This document shows positions 18,581-24,965 of a stretch of DNA of 48,179 nt, one piece after another. Numbering within the stretch: the stretch's first letter is position 1; each line of letters starts with the position of its first letter. Origin of the DNA: an uncultured Coriobacteriia bacterium (lineage in GTDB: Bacteria > Actinomycetota > Coriobacteriia > Anaerosomatales > PALSA-660). The notes below the pieces were generated by a model. The model was given only the letters and a program-made list of their open reading frames with translations. It had not been told where the DNA came from and made no database searches. Position numbers and translations under genes: made by a program. Location: positions 1 to 48,179 of the forward strand of contig CAIKZH010000190.1 in assembly GCA_903831865.1 (NCBI GenBank), in the 5' to 3' direction.

Positions 18581-18665
18581 TGGTGCGGGCGAGAGGGGTC
18601 GAACCTCCACGAGTCGCCTCACCGGGACCTAAACCCGGCGCGTCTGCCAGTTCCGCCACGCCCGC
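18581..18665 (-). tRNA. tRNA-Leu (anticodon TAG)
   Basis: An 85-nt class II tRNA with a long variable arm. The acceptor stem is GCGGGCG paired with CGCCCGC, the anticodon loop is TTTAGGT (anticodon TAG), the T loop is TTCGACC, and the CCA end is encoded. It is preceded by a TATAGT box at 18678-18683. Confidence 0.95.
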
Positions 18666-18677
18666 GCGCGGTCACAC

Positions 18678-18683
18678 ACTATA
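18678..18683 (-). promoter_or_regulatory. Candidate -10 box for tRNA-Leu
   Basis: TATAGT on the minus strand, 12 bp before the 5' end of the mature tRNA-Leu. No convincing -35 box is seen at the usual distance. The site lies downstream of the hairpin that closes the tRNA-Lys unit, which supports separate transcription. Confidence 0.4.
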
Positions 18684-18722
18684 CCGCAAGCAGCCGGAGA
18701 TGCCCCGCCGAGCGGCACGAAG

Positions 18723-18746
18723 AGAGCCGGCGAGGGCGCCGGCTCT
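18723..18746 (-). terminator. Hairpin terminator after tRNA-Lys
   Basis: Perfect 10-bp inverted repeat with a 4-base loop, 12 bp beyond the 3' end of tRNA-Lys; on the minus strand it is followed by CTTCGT. It separates tRNA-Lys from tRNA-Leu. Confidence 0.65.
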
Positions 18747-18758
18747 GGACGAGGCATA

Positions 18759-18834
18759 TGGTGGGCCGTATAGGGATCGAACCTATGACCTTGGGATTAA
18801 GAGTCCCCTGCTCTACCAGCTGAGCTAACGGCCC
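18759..18834 (-). tRNA. tRNA-Lys (anticodon CTT)
   Basis: A 76-nt tRNA with acceptor stem GGGCCGT/ACGGCCC, anticodon loop CTCTTAA (anticodon CTT), T loop TTCGATC, and an encoded CCA end. It has its own promoter (18847-18874) and terminator (18723-18746). Confidence 0.96.
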
Positions 18835-18846
18835 AAATGCTCGCCC

Positions 18847-18874
18847 ATTCTAGCGAATCGCCGACGCGACGCAA
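18847..18874 (-). promoter_or_regulatory. Promoter of tRNA-Lys
   Basis: On the minus strand, TTGCGT (18869-18874) and TAGAAT (18847-18852) are separated by 16 bp. The predicted transcription start lies about 6 bp before the tRNA-Lys 5' end. Confidence 0.6.
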
Positions 18875-18926
18875 GGTCGCCCGCACCGCATCGCGGAAGA
18901 CACGCGCCACGTCCCGTACTGTGCGA

Positions 18927-18942
18927 CGGCGGTCTCCCGCCG
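18927..18942 (-). terminator. Short hairpin after tRNA-His
   Basis: CGGCGG, a 4-base loop, CCGCCG, 5 bp beyond the 3' end of tRNA-His. It probably closes the Pro-Gly-Arg-His tRNA transcript; it has no clear T-run. Confidence 0.4.
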
Positions 18943-18947
18943 GTGCT

Positions 18948-19025
18948 TGGGGTGGGTGACGGGGCTCGAACCCGCGACCTTCGGAGCCACAGTCCGACGC
19001 TCTAACCAACTGAGCTACACCCACC
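18948..19025 (-). tRNA. tRNA-His (anticodon GTG)
   Basis: Acceptor stem GTGGGTG/CACCCAC, anticodon loop CTGTGGC (anticodon GTG), and encoded CCA. A G precedes the acceptor stem and can pair with discriminator C73, giving the extra G(-1) pair that identifies histidine tRNAs. The coordinates include G(-1) and CCA. Confidence 0.96.
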
Positions 19026-19036
19026 ATGAGGTGGCT

Positions 19037-19113
19037 TGGCACGCCCGGAGGGATTCGAACCCCCGACCTAGAGATTAGAAGTCTCCCGCTCTATCCACCT
19101 GAGCTACGGGCGC
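19037..19113 (-). tRNA. tRNA-Arg (anticodon TCT)
   Basis: A 77-nt tRNA with acceptor GCGCCCG pairing with CGGGCGT (first pair G-T), anticodon loop CTTCTAA (anticodon TCT, reads AGA/AGG), discriminator G, and encoded CCA. Confidence 0.95.
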
Positions 19114-19172
19114 GTGTACGGCGCCGCCCGGCGCGAGGACACACACTACCGGCGGCATCGAAAGGTTGTCAA

Positions 19173-19248
19173 TGGAGCGGGCGACGGGTCTCGAACCCGC
19201 GACATTCAGCTTGGAAGGCTGACGCTCTACCAACTGAGCTACGCCCGC
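19173..19248 (-). tRNA. tRNA-Gly (anticodon TCC)
   Basis: A 76-nt tRNA with acceptor GCGGGCG/CGCCCGC, anticodon loop CTTCCAA (anticodon TCC), T loop TTCGAGA, discriminator T, and encoded CCA. Confidence 0.95.
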
Positions 19249-19252
19249 TTGC

Positions 19253-19329
<77 letters not shown>

Positions 19330-19368
19330 TCCGGCCGTTGCCGGCCGCCCCCTTGCGGGGCGCGGACC

Positions 19369-19397
19369 AGTATAGGGAGCGGCGACGGGCGCGGCAA
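19369..19397 (-). promoter_or_regulatory. Promoter of the tRNA-Pro-Gly-Arg-His cluster
   Basis: On the minus strand, TTGCCG (19392-19397) and TATACT (19369-19374) are separated by exactly 17 bp. The start would lie about 33 bp before tRNA-Pro. The short leader holds two small GC hairpins. Confidence 0.65.
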
Positions 19398-19415
19398 ACG
19401 CGACGTCGCGGACGA

Positions 19416-20564
19416 TCAGGAGCCGGTCGCCGGACCCACCGGAGGCGACGCCTCTTTGGAGGTGCCCAGATAGAACGCGATGCCTCGATAGGAGAACGGC
19501 GCCTTGGTCCCATGGCTCAGCTTCGTCCTCATGCTGGCCGAGCTGGTGAAGTACATCGCGGCGCTGCTCTTGTTGACCAGAAGGTAGACCGGCGGACCGG
19601 CGGACGCCTCCGAGGAGACAGCGGCGAGGGTGGCGTCGAGCTTCCACAGCCCCCTGTTCGTCCTCAGCATGCGGTTCGCGACCGAGGTGGATCCCGTGAA
19701 GTAGTAGGTCTTCGCCTTGGTGCTGTACAGCCGGAAGAAGCTGCTGTTGGTGGCTGTGGCGCTGGCATCCGCGGTGAACGCGGGTCCCTGGAACGAATAG
19801 GTGGCCGGAGACCTCGTCACGAGACGGTAGCGCTGGGCCTCCTGCGCCGTGTAGAAGTACGCGCCCGTCTTCTTGTTGAGCAACCGGTAGACCGGTCTCA
19901 TCCGAGGCGGCGTCTGAGGATCGCCGAAGTAGCGGACGTAGACGTCCCAGACCAGCTTCTGCGGGTAGTAGGGCGTGTACGTGTAGAGCGCGAAGGTCGA
20001 GGCGTTCGCCGGAACGATGGTCTTGCTCTTGCCGGCCGCGGTGACCGCGATCGACTTGCCAGGCTTCCAGCTGTACGTGACCTCGTATGTCGACAGCTTG
20101 CGCGTTCCGTTCCACACCTGGTTCCCGAATCCGGGGTATGTGTTCGTGCTGCCCGGGTAGATGCCGCAGCCCATAGCCCTGCTGAGCCTCGTTGCGTTCG
20201 AGGAGTCGCTCACCGCGAGGAGGCTCTGCTCCTTCTGCAGCGTCGACAGGACGACCTTCGGGTTGACGCTCCAGTAGGTCGCCGCGTCCGAGATGATCTG
20301 GGACGCCGCCTTCCGAACACCTGCATGGTCGGCCGTGCGGAACGACTTCATCGGGCCGGTCTGCGCGTCGAGGAACGCCTGGATGTCGGCCTGTGACATC
20401 GAAGAGGATGCGCGGAAGGTCTCGTACGAGATGATGTTCAACGGGTCGAACGTGGCCGCCGAAGCCGGCGCCGCGGCGACGGCGAGCATCGCGACGGCGA
20501 CAACGAGAGTCGCCCCGAGAAGAGCGCCCGAACGAGCGATCCTCGCCTTGGTCACATCGCCCAT
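19416..20564 (-). CDS. Secreted protein with lysozyme-like N-terminal domain and DUF5648-like repeats
   Basis: A 382-aa exported protein. The signal peptide (residues 1-37) has a long hydrophobic core and ends A-S-A-A. Residues about 38-210 carry the segment S-V-N-P-K-V-V-L-S-T-L-Q-K-E-Q-S-L-L and a G-C-G-I-Y-P-G motif, typical of secreted actinobacterial proteins related to lytic transglycosylases. The glutamate in Q-K-E-Q could be catalytic (inference). Residues about 230-375 hold three repeats of the type V-Y-R-L-x-N/x-T-G-x-Y-F-Y-T, ending in G-x-A-F-Y, like DUF5648. I chose the ATG at 20564 because the signal peptide begins there. It may act on the cell wall or mediate surface binding; the exact function is unknown. 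Confidence 0.65.
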   Translation of the reverse strand: MGDVTKARIARSGALLGATLVVAVAMLAVAAAPASAATFDPLNIISYETFRASSSMSQADIQAFLDAQTGPMKSFRTADHAGVRKAASQIISDAATYWSVNPKVVLSTLQKEQSLLAVSDSSNATRLSRAMGCGIYPGSTNTYPGFGNQVWNGTRKLSTYEVTYSWKPGKSIAVTAAGKSKTIVPANASTFALYTYTPYYPQKLVWDVYVRYFGDPQTPPRMRPVYRLLNKKTGAYFYTAQEAQRYRLVTRSPATYSFQGPAFTADASATATNSSFFRLYSTKAKTYYFTGSTSVANRMLRTNRGLWKLDATLAAVSSEASAGPPVYLLVNKSSAAMYFTSSASMRTKLSHGTKAPFSYRGIAFYLGTSKEASPPVGPATGS

Positions 20565-20685
20565 GGTCGCACCCCGATCCCTGGTCGGCGCTGCCCGGTC
20601 GTGCCGTCCATCAAGGTATCGGCACAAGCCGCGCCACATGGAAGTACACCGAACATAGACCTCGCACGCGACGAGCGGAAGCGAC

Positions 20686-20715
20686 GGGCGGCCCTCCTGG
20701 GTGCTGGCGCCGCCC
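20686..20715 (-). terminator. Hairpin after the DUF5652 gene
   Basis: GGGCGGC and GCCGCCC separated by 16 bases, 8 bp beyond the stop at 20723. It may end the murI-to-DUF5652 transcript. The stem is GC-rich and no T-run follows. Confidence 0.35.
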
Positions 20716-20722
20716 GGGCTGC

Positions 20723-20950
20723 TCAGGCCTTGGCAGGGCGGCGGCCCGCGGTCAGCAGGTAGATGATCTCGAGGATCCCCACTGTGTTCAGCACCAGCAT
20801 CACGATGAACCACACCTTCTGGCCTCGCTGCGCGGACCTCCACAGCGCAAGGCCCTTCCAGATGATCGACCATATCGCCAGAACGGCGATGAGCGGGGCC
20901 AACCACGGAGCGCCTTGGATCCCTCCGGCGTTCTGCAGAGGAAACGTCAT
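20723..20950 (-). CDS. DUF5652 small membrane protein
   Basis: A 75-aa protein with two membrane helices (about 17-40 and 46-66). The sequence W-K-G-L-A-L-W-R-S-A-x-R-G-Q-K followed by L-N-T-V-G-I-L-E-I-I-Y is the signature of DUF5652, a family with no known function. The ATG at 20950 overlaps the rdgB stop by 4 bp, so it is coupled to rdgB, whose initiation region is of similar strength. A longer frame upstream exists but would run antisense-like through rdgB and is not supported. Confidence 0.8.
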   Translation of the reverse strand: MTFPLQNAGGIQGAPWLAPLIAVLAIWSIIWKGLALWRSAQRGQKVWFIVMLVLNTVGILEIIYLLTAGRRPAKA

Positions 20951-21570
20951 TGCTGCATCCCTTCTCTCTCCAGGAGCTCGGCACGGAGCGCCCGAAGGGC
21001 ACTGCCGCGATGACTTATGAGGTTCTTCTCCTTCATGTCGAGTTCGGCCATCGTGCGCCCCGAGGTCTCCTCCGGCAGGAAGACCGGGTCGTAGCCGAAC
21101 CCGCCGTTGCCGCGAGGACTCACTCCGATGCGGCCCTCGCACAGGCCGCAGGCGACCACGGCCTCACCCTGCTCGTCCAGGAACACCGCCGCGCACTGGA
21201 AGCGGGCGGCGCGCATCTCGAGCCCGAAGCCGTCCAGCTCCTCGAGCAGCTTGCGCACGTTCTCGCGGTCGGAGGCGTGCCCGCCCGCGAACCGCGCCGA
21301 CCGGACACCCGGCCGCCCGCCGAGCGCGTCGACGATCAGCCCGCTGTCGTCGGCGAGCGCCGCAAGCCCGAATCGATCGCGGTAGGCGCTGGCCTTGAGC
21401 AGCGCGTTATCGGTGAACGTCTCGCCGGTCTCAGCCACGTCGAGCGCGGAAGCCCCGAGGTCCTGGGCGGTCACGAACTCGAAGCCCGGGACATCGAGTA
21501 CCGAGCGGATCTCGGCGAGCTTCCCGGGGTTCGAGGTCGCCACAACGACCCGACGCGTCTCAGCCCCCAT
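20947..21570 (-). CDS. rdgB: XTP/dITP pyrophosphatase (RdgB/HAM1)
   Basis: A 207-aa house-cleaning enzyme that hydrolyses dITP, ITP and XTP. The substrate-binding motif S-N-P-G-K-L-x-E-I lies at the N-terminus, D-D-S-G-L-I-V-D-A-L-G-G near residue 75, and the closing I-S-H-R-G-S-A-L motif near residue 190. It overlaps rph by 11 bp. The order murI - phosphodiesterase - rph - rdgB is the same as in mycobacteria (Rv1338-Rv1341). Confidence 0.96.
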   Translation of the reverse strand: MGAETRRVVVATSNPGKLAEIRSVLDVPGFEFVTAQDLGASALDVAETGETFTDNALLKASAYRDRFGLAALADDSGLIVDALGGRPGVRSARFAGGHASDRENVRKLLEELDGFGLEMRAARFQCAAVFLDEQGEAVVACGLCEGRIGVSPRGNGGFGYDPVFLPEETSGRTMAELDMKEKNLISHRGSALRALRAELLEREGMQQ

Positions 21571-22303
21571 AGGCGAGTATGCCTCCCTCGATCATCTCGT
21601 CCTGAATCGAGACGAGGCGCGCCGTGCCGGCGACGGCCAAGGTGAGCATCCCGTCGAGCTTCGAGCGATCGAACGGCGTGCGCTCTCCGGTGCCCTGCAC
21701 CTCGATGAACCGTCCTCGCGAGTCGGCGACCACGTTCATGTCGACCTCCGCCCGCGAGTCCTCCGAGTAGTCGAGGTCCAGCAGCAGCTCGCCGTCCACC
21801 AGCCCGACCGATATCGCGGCGATCCTGTCGAGCAGGGGCGACGCCGTGACCTTGCCGGCCTCGTGCCAGGTCTCGAACGCGTCGTGGAGGGCGAGCCACG
21901 CGCCCGTGATCGACGCGGTCCGCGTCCCTCCGTCGGCCTGGATCACGTCGCAGTCCACGTTCACCGTGCATTCGCCGAGAGCGCGCAGATCGGTGACGGT
22001 GCGCAGGCTTCTCCCGATGAGGCGCTGGATCTCGTGCGTGCGGCCTCCGATGCCCGCGGCGCCCACTTCGCGGCGTCGGCGCTGGTGCGTCGACGATGGC
22101 AGCATCGAGTACTCGGCGGTCACCCATCCCGCGCCGCTGCCACGCCGCCACGGGGCGACGCCTTCGCTCACGTTCGCCGCGCAGAGCACCACGGTGTCGC
22201 CCAACTCGATGAGGCACGATCCGTGTGCATGCTTGAGGTAGCGACGCGTCGCCCGCACCTCCCGCAGCTCGTCGGCGCCGCGGTCGTCAACTCGTGAGGT
22301 CAT
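21560..22303 (-). CDS. rph: Ribonuclease PH
   Basis: A 247-aa phosphorolytic 3' exoribonuclease that trims tRNA precursors. Typical segments are G-x-G-x-G-W-V-T-A-E-Y-S-M-L-P, the Q-R-L-I-G-R-S-L-R box, and V-N-V-D-C-D-V-I-Q-A-D-G-G-T-R-T-A-S-I-T, which contains the phosphate-binding and active-site residues. The length is normal. It overlaps both neighbours by 11-17 bp, showing tight translational coupling. Confidence 0.97.
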   Translation of the reverse strand: MTSRVDDRGADELREVRATRRYLKHAHGSCLIELGDTVVLCAANVSEGVAPWRRGSGAGWVTAEYSMLPSSTHQRRRREVGAAGIGGRTHEIQRLIGRSLRTVTDLRALGECTVNVDCDVIQADGGTRTASITGAWLALHDAFETWHEAGKVTASPLLDRIAAISVGLVDGELLLDLDYSEDSRAEVDMNVVADSRGRFIEVQGTGERTPFDRSKLDGMLTLAVAGTARLVSIQDEMIEGGILAYGG

Positions 22304-23075
22304 CTTCGGACTTCGCCTCCTCGATCGGATCGATGTTCACTGTCAGCAGCTCCTCCGCGAGGAGCACCTCGCCGTCGAACGCGGATCTGGCGTCGGCCAG
22401 CAGCTGCTCACGGTCGGCTGTCGGCCAGATGTGCGTGAGTACCAACAGACTCGCGCCGGACTCCGCGGCAAGTCCCGCCGCCTCGGCGGGTGTCATGTGC
22501 GGTCCTCGGCCGGCGTAGCGCATCTCGAACGTGCACTCGGCCAGAAGGACGTCGGCGCCTTGGGCCGCAGCCCGCGCAGCCGCGCCGATCCGGGTGTCGG
22601 CAGTGTAGACGAGGCGCCCCGCCTCGCCGTCGACGGTGAAGGCGAAGGTCGGGCCGTCGTGATCGACGGCGTGAGCTGTGACCGTGAGCGGACCGAACTT
22701 CAACGTCTCCCCGTCGGCGATCGTGTGCGCCTGGAAGGCCTCCCGCAGCTGCTGCGCCCCGTGCTCGGGCAGCAGCGCCAGCATCCTGGCCCACAGCCCT
22801 TCCGGAAGGTACAGCGGCATCGAACCCACGGGCCCCGACGGCGCGAACCGAAGAGCGGCCTGCAGCGCGAACAGGTCGAGGAAGTGGTCCACGTGTGTGT
22901 GGCTCACGAAGGCCGCGTCCAGGTGCGTCACGTCGGTCACCGCTGCGGCGTTCGAGAGCGTCCCGTTGCCGGCGTCGATCAGCAGGCGCGCGCCGCCCTC
23001 CTCGACGAGATACCCGGAGCACGCCTGCCCGGGTCCGGCGAACGAGGCGGATGAGCCGAGCACGGTCAGCCGCAT
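22287..23075 (-). CDS. Metallo-beta-lactamase fold phosphodiesterase (Rv1339-like, cyclic nucleotide)
   Basis: A 262-aa MBL-fold hydrolase with the metal motif H59-T-H-V-D-H64, D-A-G-N-G near residue 35, and later metal ligands in T-A-D-T and L-V-L-T-H-I-W. Position between murI and rph matches the mycobacterial Rv1339 gene, an atypical class II cAMP phosphodiesterase, which is the best guess for its activity. It overlaps murI by 10 bp and rph by 17 bp. A general RNase Z-like function is the alternative, but the tRNase Z exosite arm is not evident. Confidence 0.8.
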   Translation of the reverse strand: MRLTVLGSSASFAGPGQACSGYLVEEGGARLLIDAGNGTLSNAAAVTDVTHLDAAFVSHTHVDHFLDLFALQAALRFAPSGPVGSMPLYLPEGLWARMLALLPEHGAQQLREAFQAHTIADGETLKFGPLTVTAHAVDHDGPTFAFTVDGEAGRLVYTADTRIGAAARAAAQGADVLLAECTFEMRYAGRGPHMTPAEAAGLAAESGASLLVLTHIWPTADREQLLADARSAFDGEVLLAEELLTVNIDPIEEAKSEDDLTS

Positions 23076-23992
23076 ACCATCCCCTCCCCTTCCTCATCGC
23101 ACGCGTCGGAGCGCTGTTCCGGCACGCTGACAGCCTCTATCTCCTCGACGGGCACGGTGCGCACCGAGGTGATGGGGCGTCGCAACACACGCGAGCCGAG
23201 GCGCCCGAACTCCGCCGCGTCGCCCGTCGTGACGAAGCGGTGAAGCGCCATGTTCCCTGCAGGCGCGAGCTGCCGACGGAGCCTCAGTGTCTCTCCGACA
23301 TCGCGCGCTGTCTCCCCGGCCGAGGAGATGACACGGACGCCGCGACCGACCGCCTGCCGGATGGCCGTGGCCATCAGCGGGAAATGCGTGCACCCGAGCA
23401 TGAGCGTGTCGATCCCGACGCGCCTGAGCGGGTCCAGGTAGTCCCGGGCGATCTCGTAGAACGTGGGGCGCACGAACACGTCGGCGGCCTCCGCGATCCA
23501 CTCCTCGAAGGTGCCGGGGCCCATGCGCAGGCCCTGCTCCACTATGTCGACAAACCGCGGCGTCGCGACCGAGAAGACGGTCGCCCCGGCGTCGAGCGTC
23601 CTGACGGCGCGGGCGTACGCCCCGGATTCTATGGTGCCGGCTGTGGCGATGAGGCCGACCTTCCGATTGCGCGTGGCCTTCACGGCCGCGCGAGCCCCCG
23701 GCTCGACCACACCGATCACCGGGACATCGAAGGTCAGTTGCGCGGCCTCCAGGCCAGCGGCGGTAGCCGTGTTGCAGGCGATGACGAGCAGCTTCACCTG
23801 CCGCTGCGACAGCCACGATCCGATCTGCAGCGCGAAGCCGCGCACCTCGTCGAGATCGCGCGGACCGTACGGATAGCGGGCGGTGTCCCCGAAGTAGAGG
23901 ACGGACTCGTGCGGCAGCACGCGCATGATCTCGGACACGACGGTGAGGCCGCCGATGCCCGAGTCGAACACGCCTATGGGAAGGTCGTTCAT
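23066..23992 (-). CDS. murI: Glutamate racemase
   Basis: A 308-aa enzyme that makes D-glutamate for peptidoglycan. Catalytic cysteines are C73 (A-C-N-T-A-T-A) and C201 (L-G-C-T-H-F-P), with D10-S11 in the G-V-F-D-S-G-I-G-G substrate loop. The C-terminus extends about 40 residues past the usual 265. The ATG at 23992 fits the family N-terminus. It has no ribosome-binding site; instead a TATACT box ends 6 bp before the ATG, suggesting a leaderless transcript. The downstream MBL gene overlaps by 10 bp. Confidence 0.95.
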   Translation of the reverse strand: MNDLPIGVFDSGIGGLTVVSEIMRVLPHESVLYFGDTARYPYGPRDLDEVRGFALQIGSWLSQRQVKLLVIACNTATAAGLEAAQLTFDVPVIGVVEPGARAAVKATRNRKVGLIATAGTIESGAYARAVRTLDAGATVFSVATPRFVDIVEQGLRMGPGTFEEWIAEAADVFVRPTFYEIARDYLDPLRRVGIDTLMLGCTHFPLMATAIRQAVGRGVRVISSAGETARDVGETLRLRRQLAPAGNMALHRFVTTGDAAEFGRLGSRVLRRPITSVRTVPVEEIEAVSVPEQRSDACDEEGEGMVCG

Positions 23993-23998
23993 GAGGCG

Positions 23999-24004
23999 AG
24001 TATA
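23999..24004 (-). promoter_or_regulatory. -10 box placing transcription start at the murI start codon
   Basis: TATACT on the minus strand, 6 bp before the ATG of murI. Transcription would then start at or next to the A of ATG, giving a leaderless mRNA. The -35 region (GCTGCG at 17 bp) is poor. Confidence 0.5.
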
Positions 24005-24029
24005 CGGGAGCGACGGGCTCCCGCAGCCC

Positions 24030-24935
24030 TCAGCGGCGGGCCGCCGCGAGCGCCTCGAGCAGCGCCTCGAGCTGCTCGGGTGTCTCCACTCCGCCGTCGT
24101 CCGCGACAAGGAGGCCCCCTCCGGCGGCCTCGACAGCGACGGTCGTTCCCAGCAGGGTCGCTCGCGCCGGGTCGGTGAGGGAGGCGGTGGACACGCCCCC
24201 TGCCAGCGCGAGGCCGATCGGCCGCGCCACCCTCAGGGCCTGCGCCAGACCGCCCACGCCGCCGAAATCGCCGTGCAGCGCAGAGAAGCCGGCGCGCAGC
24301 GCAGGCCGGAAGAAGACCCTCGCGTCGCCGTCGGAGTGCAGGATCGCCGGGAGGTCGGCCCTCCTTGCCGCCTGGGCGAGCACGCGGAACCTTGTGAACA
24401 CCTCGTCGGTGGCGAAGTCCGGCGCGATCAGCGGTCCTCCGGCGCCCGCCAGGTCTTCCGCCACGACGATCCCGTTCGCGCCCAGGGCGATGCCGGCGTG
24501 GACGCCCGCAAGCGCGCCCGTGAGCGCCGCGTTCATCATCGGAACGAGCTCCTCGGGCTGCGCGACGGTCGCCTGCAGCCCCTCGGAGACTCCGATGATG
24601 CGCAACGCCGGCCAGAGCGGCCCCTGCACGGCCCAGAGCGCCCCCACGCCTGCCAGCACGAGCTCGCGCAGTGCGTCGCCCGCCCATTCCTCCCACGACG
24701 GGACGAACGCGAAGTCGACCTCGGCGGCAACCGCGGTGCGCACGAGCGTCCCGACGAGGTCGGCATCAGACGCCGCGCCACGGGGCAGCGCTGAGGGCGG
24801 GATGAAGCTCAGCCCCGTCACCGGTGGCTCGAGCGGCTCCCCCGCCAGGACCGCGCGCAGTCGATGTGCGCTATCGTCGCCCAATGACGGTACTGGCTCC
24901 CTTCGGGTCCCGAGTGCTCGGGCGAAGGGAAGCAT
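24030..24935 (-). CDS. Uroporphyrinogen decarboxylase-like protein
   Basis: A protein of about 301 aa resembling the URO-D/methyltransferase (MtaA/CmuA-type) fold. It shows L-R-A-V-L-A-G-E-P near the N-terminus, V-V-A-E-D-L-A-G-A-G-G-P-L-I-A-P-D-F in the middle (the position of the D-D-x-G segment) and L-H-S-D-G-D (the H-x-D/C-G strand). It is about 40 residues shorter than true HemE and lacks an obvious R-x-x-G-R-x substrate-binding N-terminus, so tetrapyrrole decarboxylation is unlikely. A corrinoid- or thiol-related role is possible but unproved. The start is uncertain: ATG 24935 is used here; TTG 24884 is an alternative. It diverges from the Mg2+ ATPase gene. murI begins 37 bp beyond its stop. 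Confidence 0.6.
   Translation of the reverse strand: MLPFARALGTRREPVPSLGDDSAHRLRAVLAGEPLEPPVTGLSFIPPSALPRGAASDADLVGTLVRTAVAAEVDFAFVPSWEEWAGDALRELVLAGVGALWAVQGPLWPALRIIGVSEGLQATVAQPEELVPMMNAALTGALAGVHAGIALGANGIVVAEDLAGAGGPLIAPDFATDEVFTRFRVLAQAARRADLPAILHSDGDARVFFRPALRAGFSALHGDFGGVGGLAQALRVARPIGLALAGGVSTASLTDPARATLLGTTVAVEAAGGGLLVADDGGVETPEQLEALLEALAAARR
24899..24929. promoter_or_regulatory. Inverted repeat between divergent uroD-like and mgtA genes
   Basis: Two arms (7 + 6 bp, with a 3-base bulge on one side) around a 2-base centre: CCCTTCG...CCCGAG TG CTCGGG CGAAGGG. It lies 37 bp before the mgtA start. It could be an operator or a hairpin in the mgtA leader. If the uroD-like gene starts at ATG 24935 it lies inside that gene; if it starts at TTG 24884 it is intergenic. 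Confidence 0.4.
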
Positions 24936-24965
24936 ATACGTCTCGGGACTGTCGGAGGTGTGAGG

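Noticed and set aside
20565-21002. N-terminal extension of the secreted protein
   Set aside because: The added residues show no domain and overlap rdgB and the DUF5652 gene; the signal peptide marks the start at 20564.
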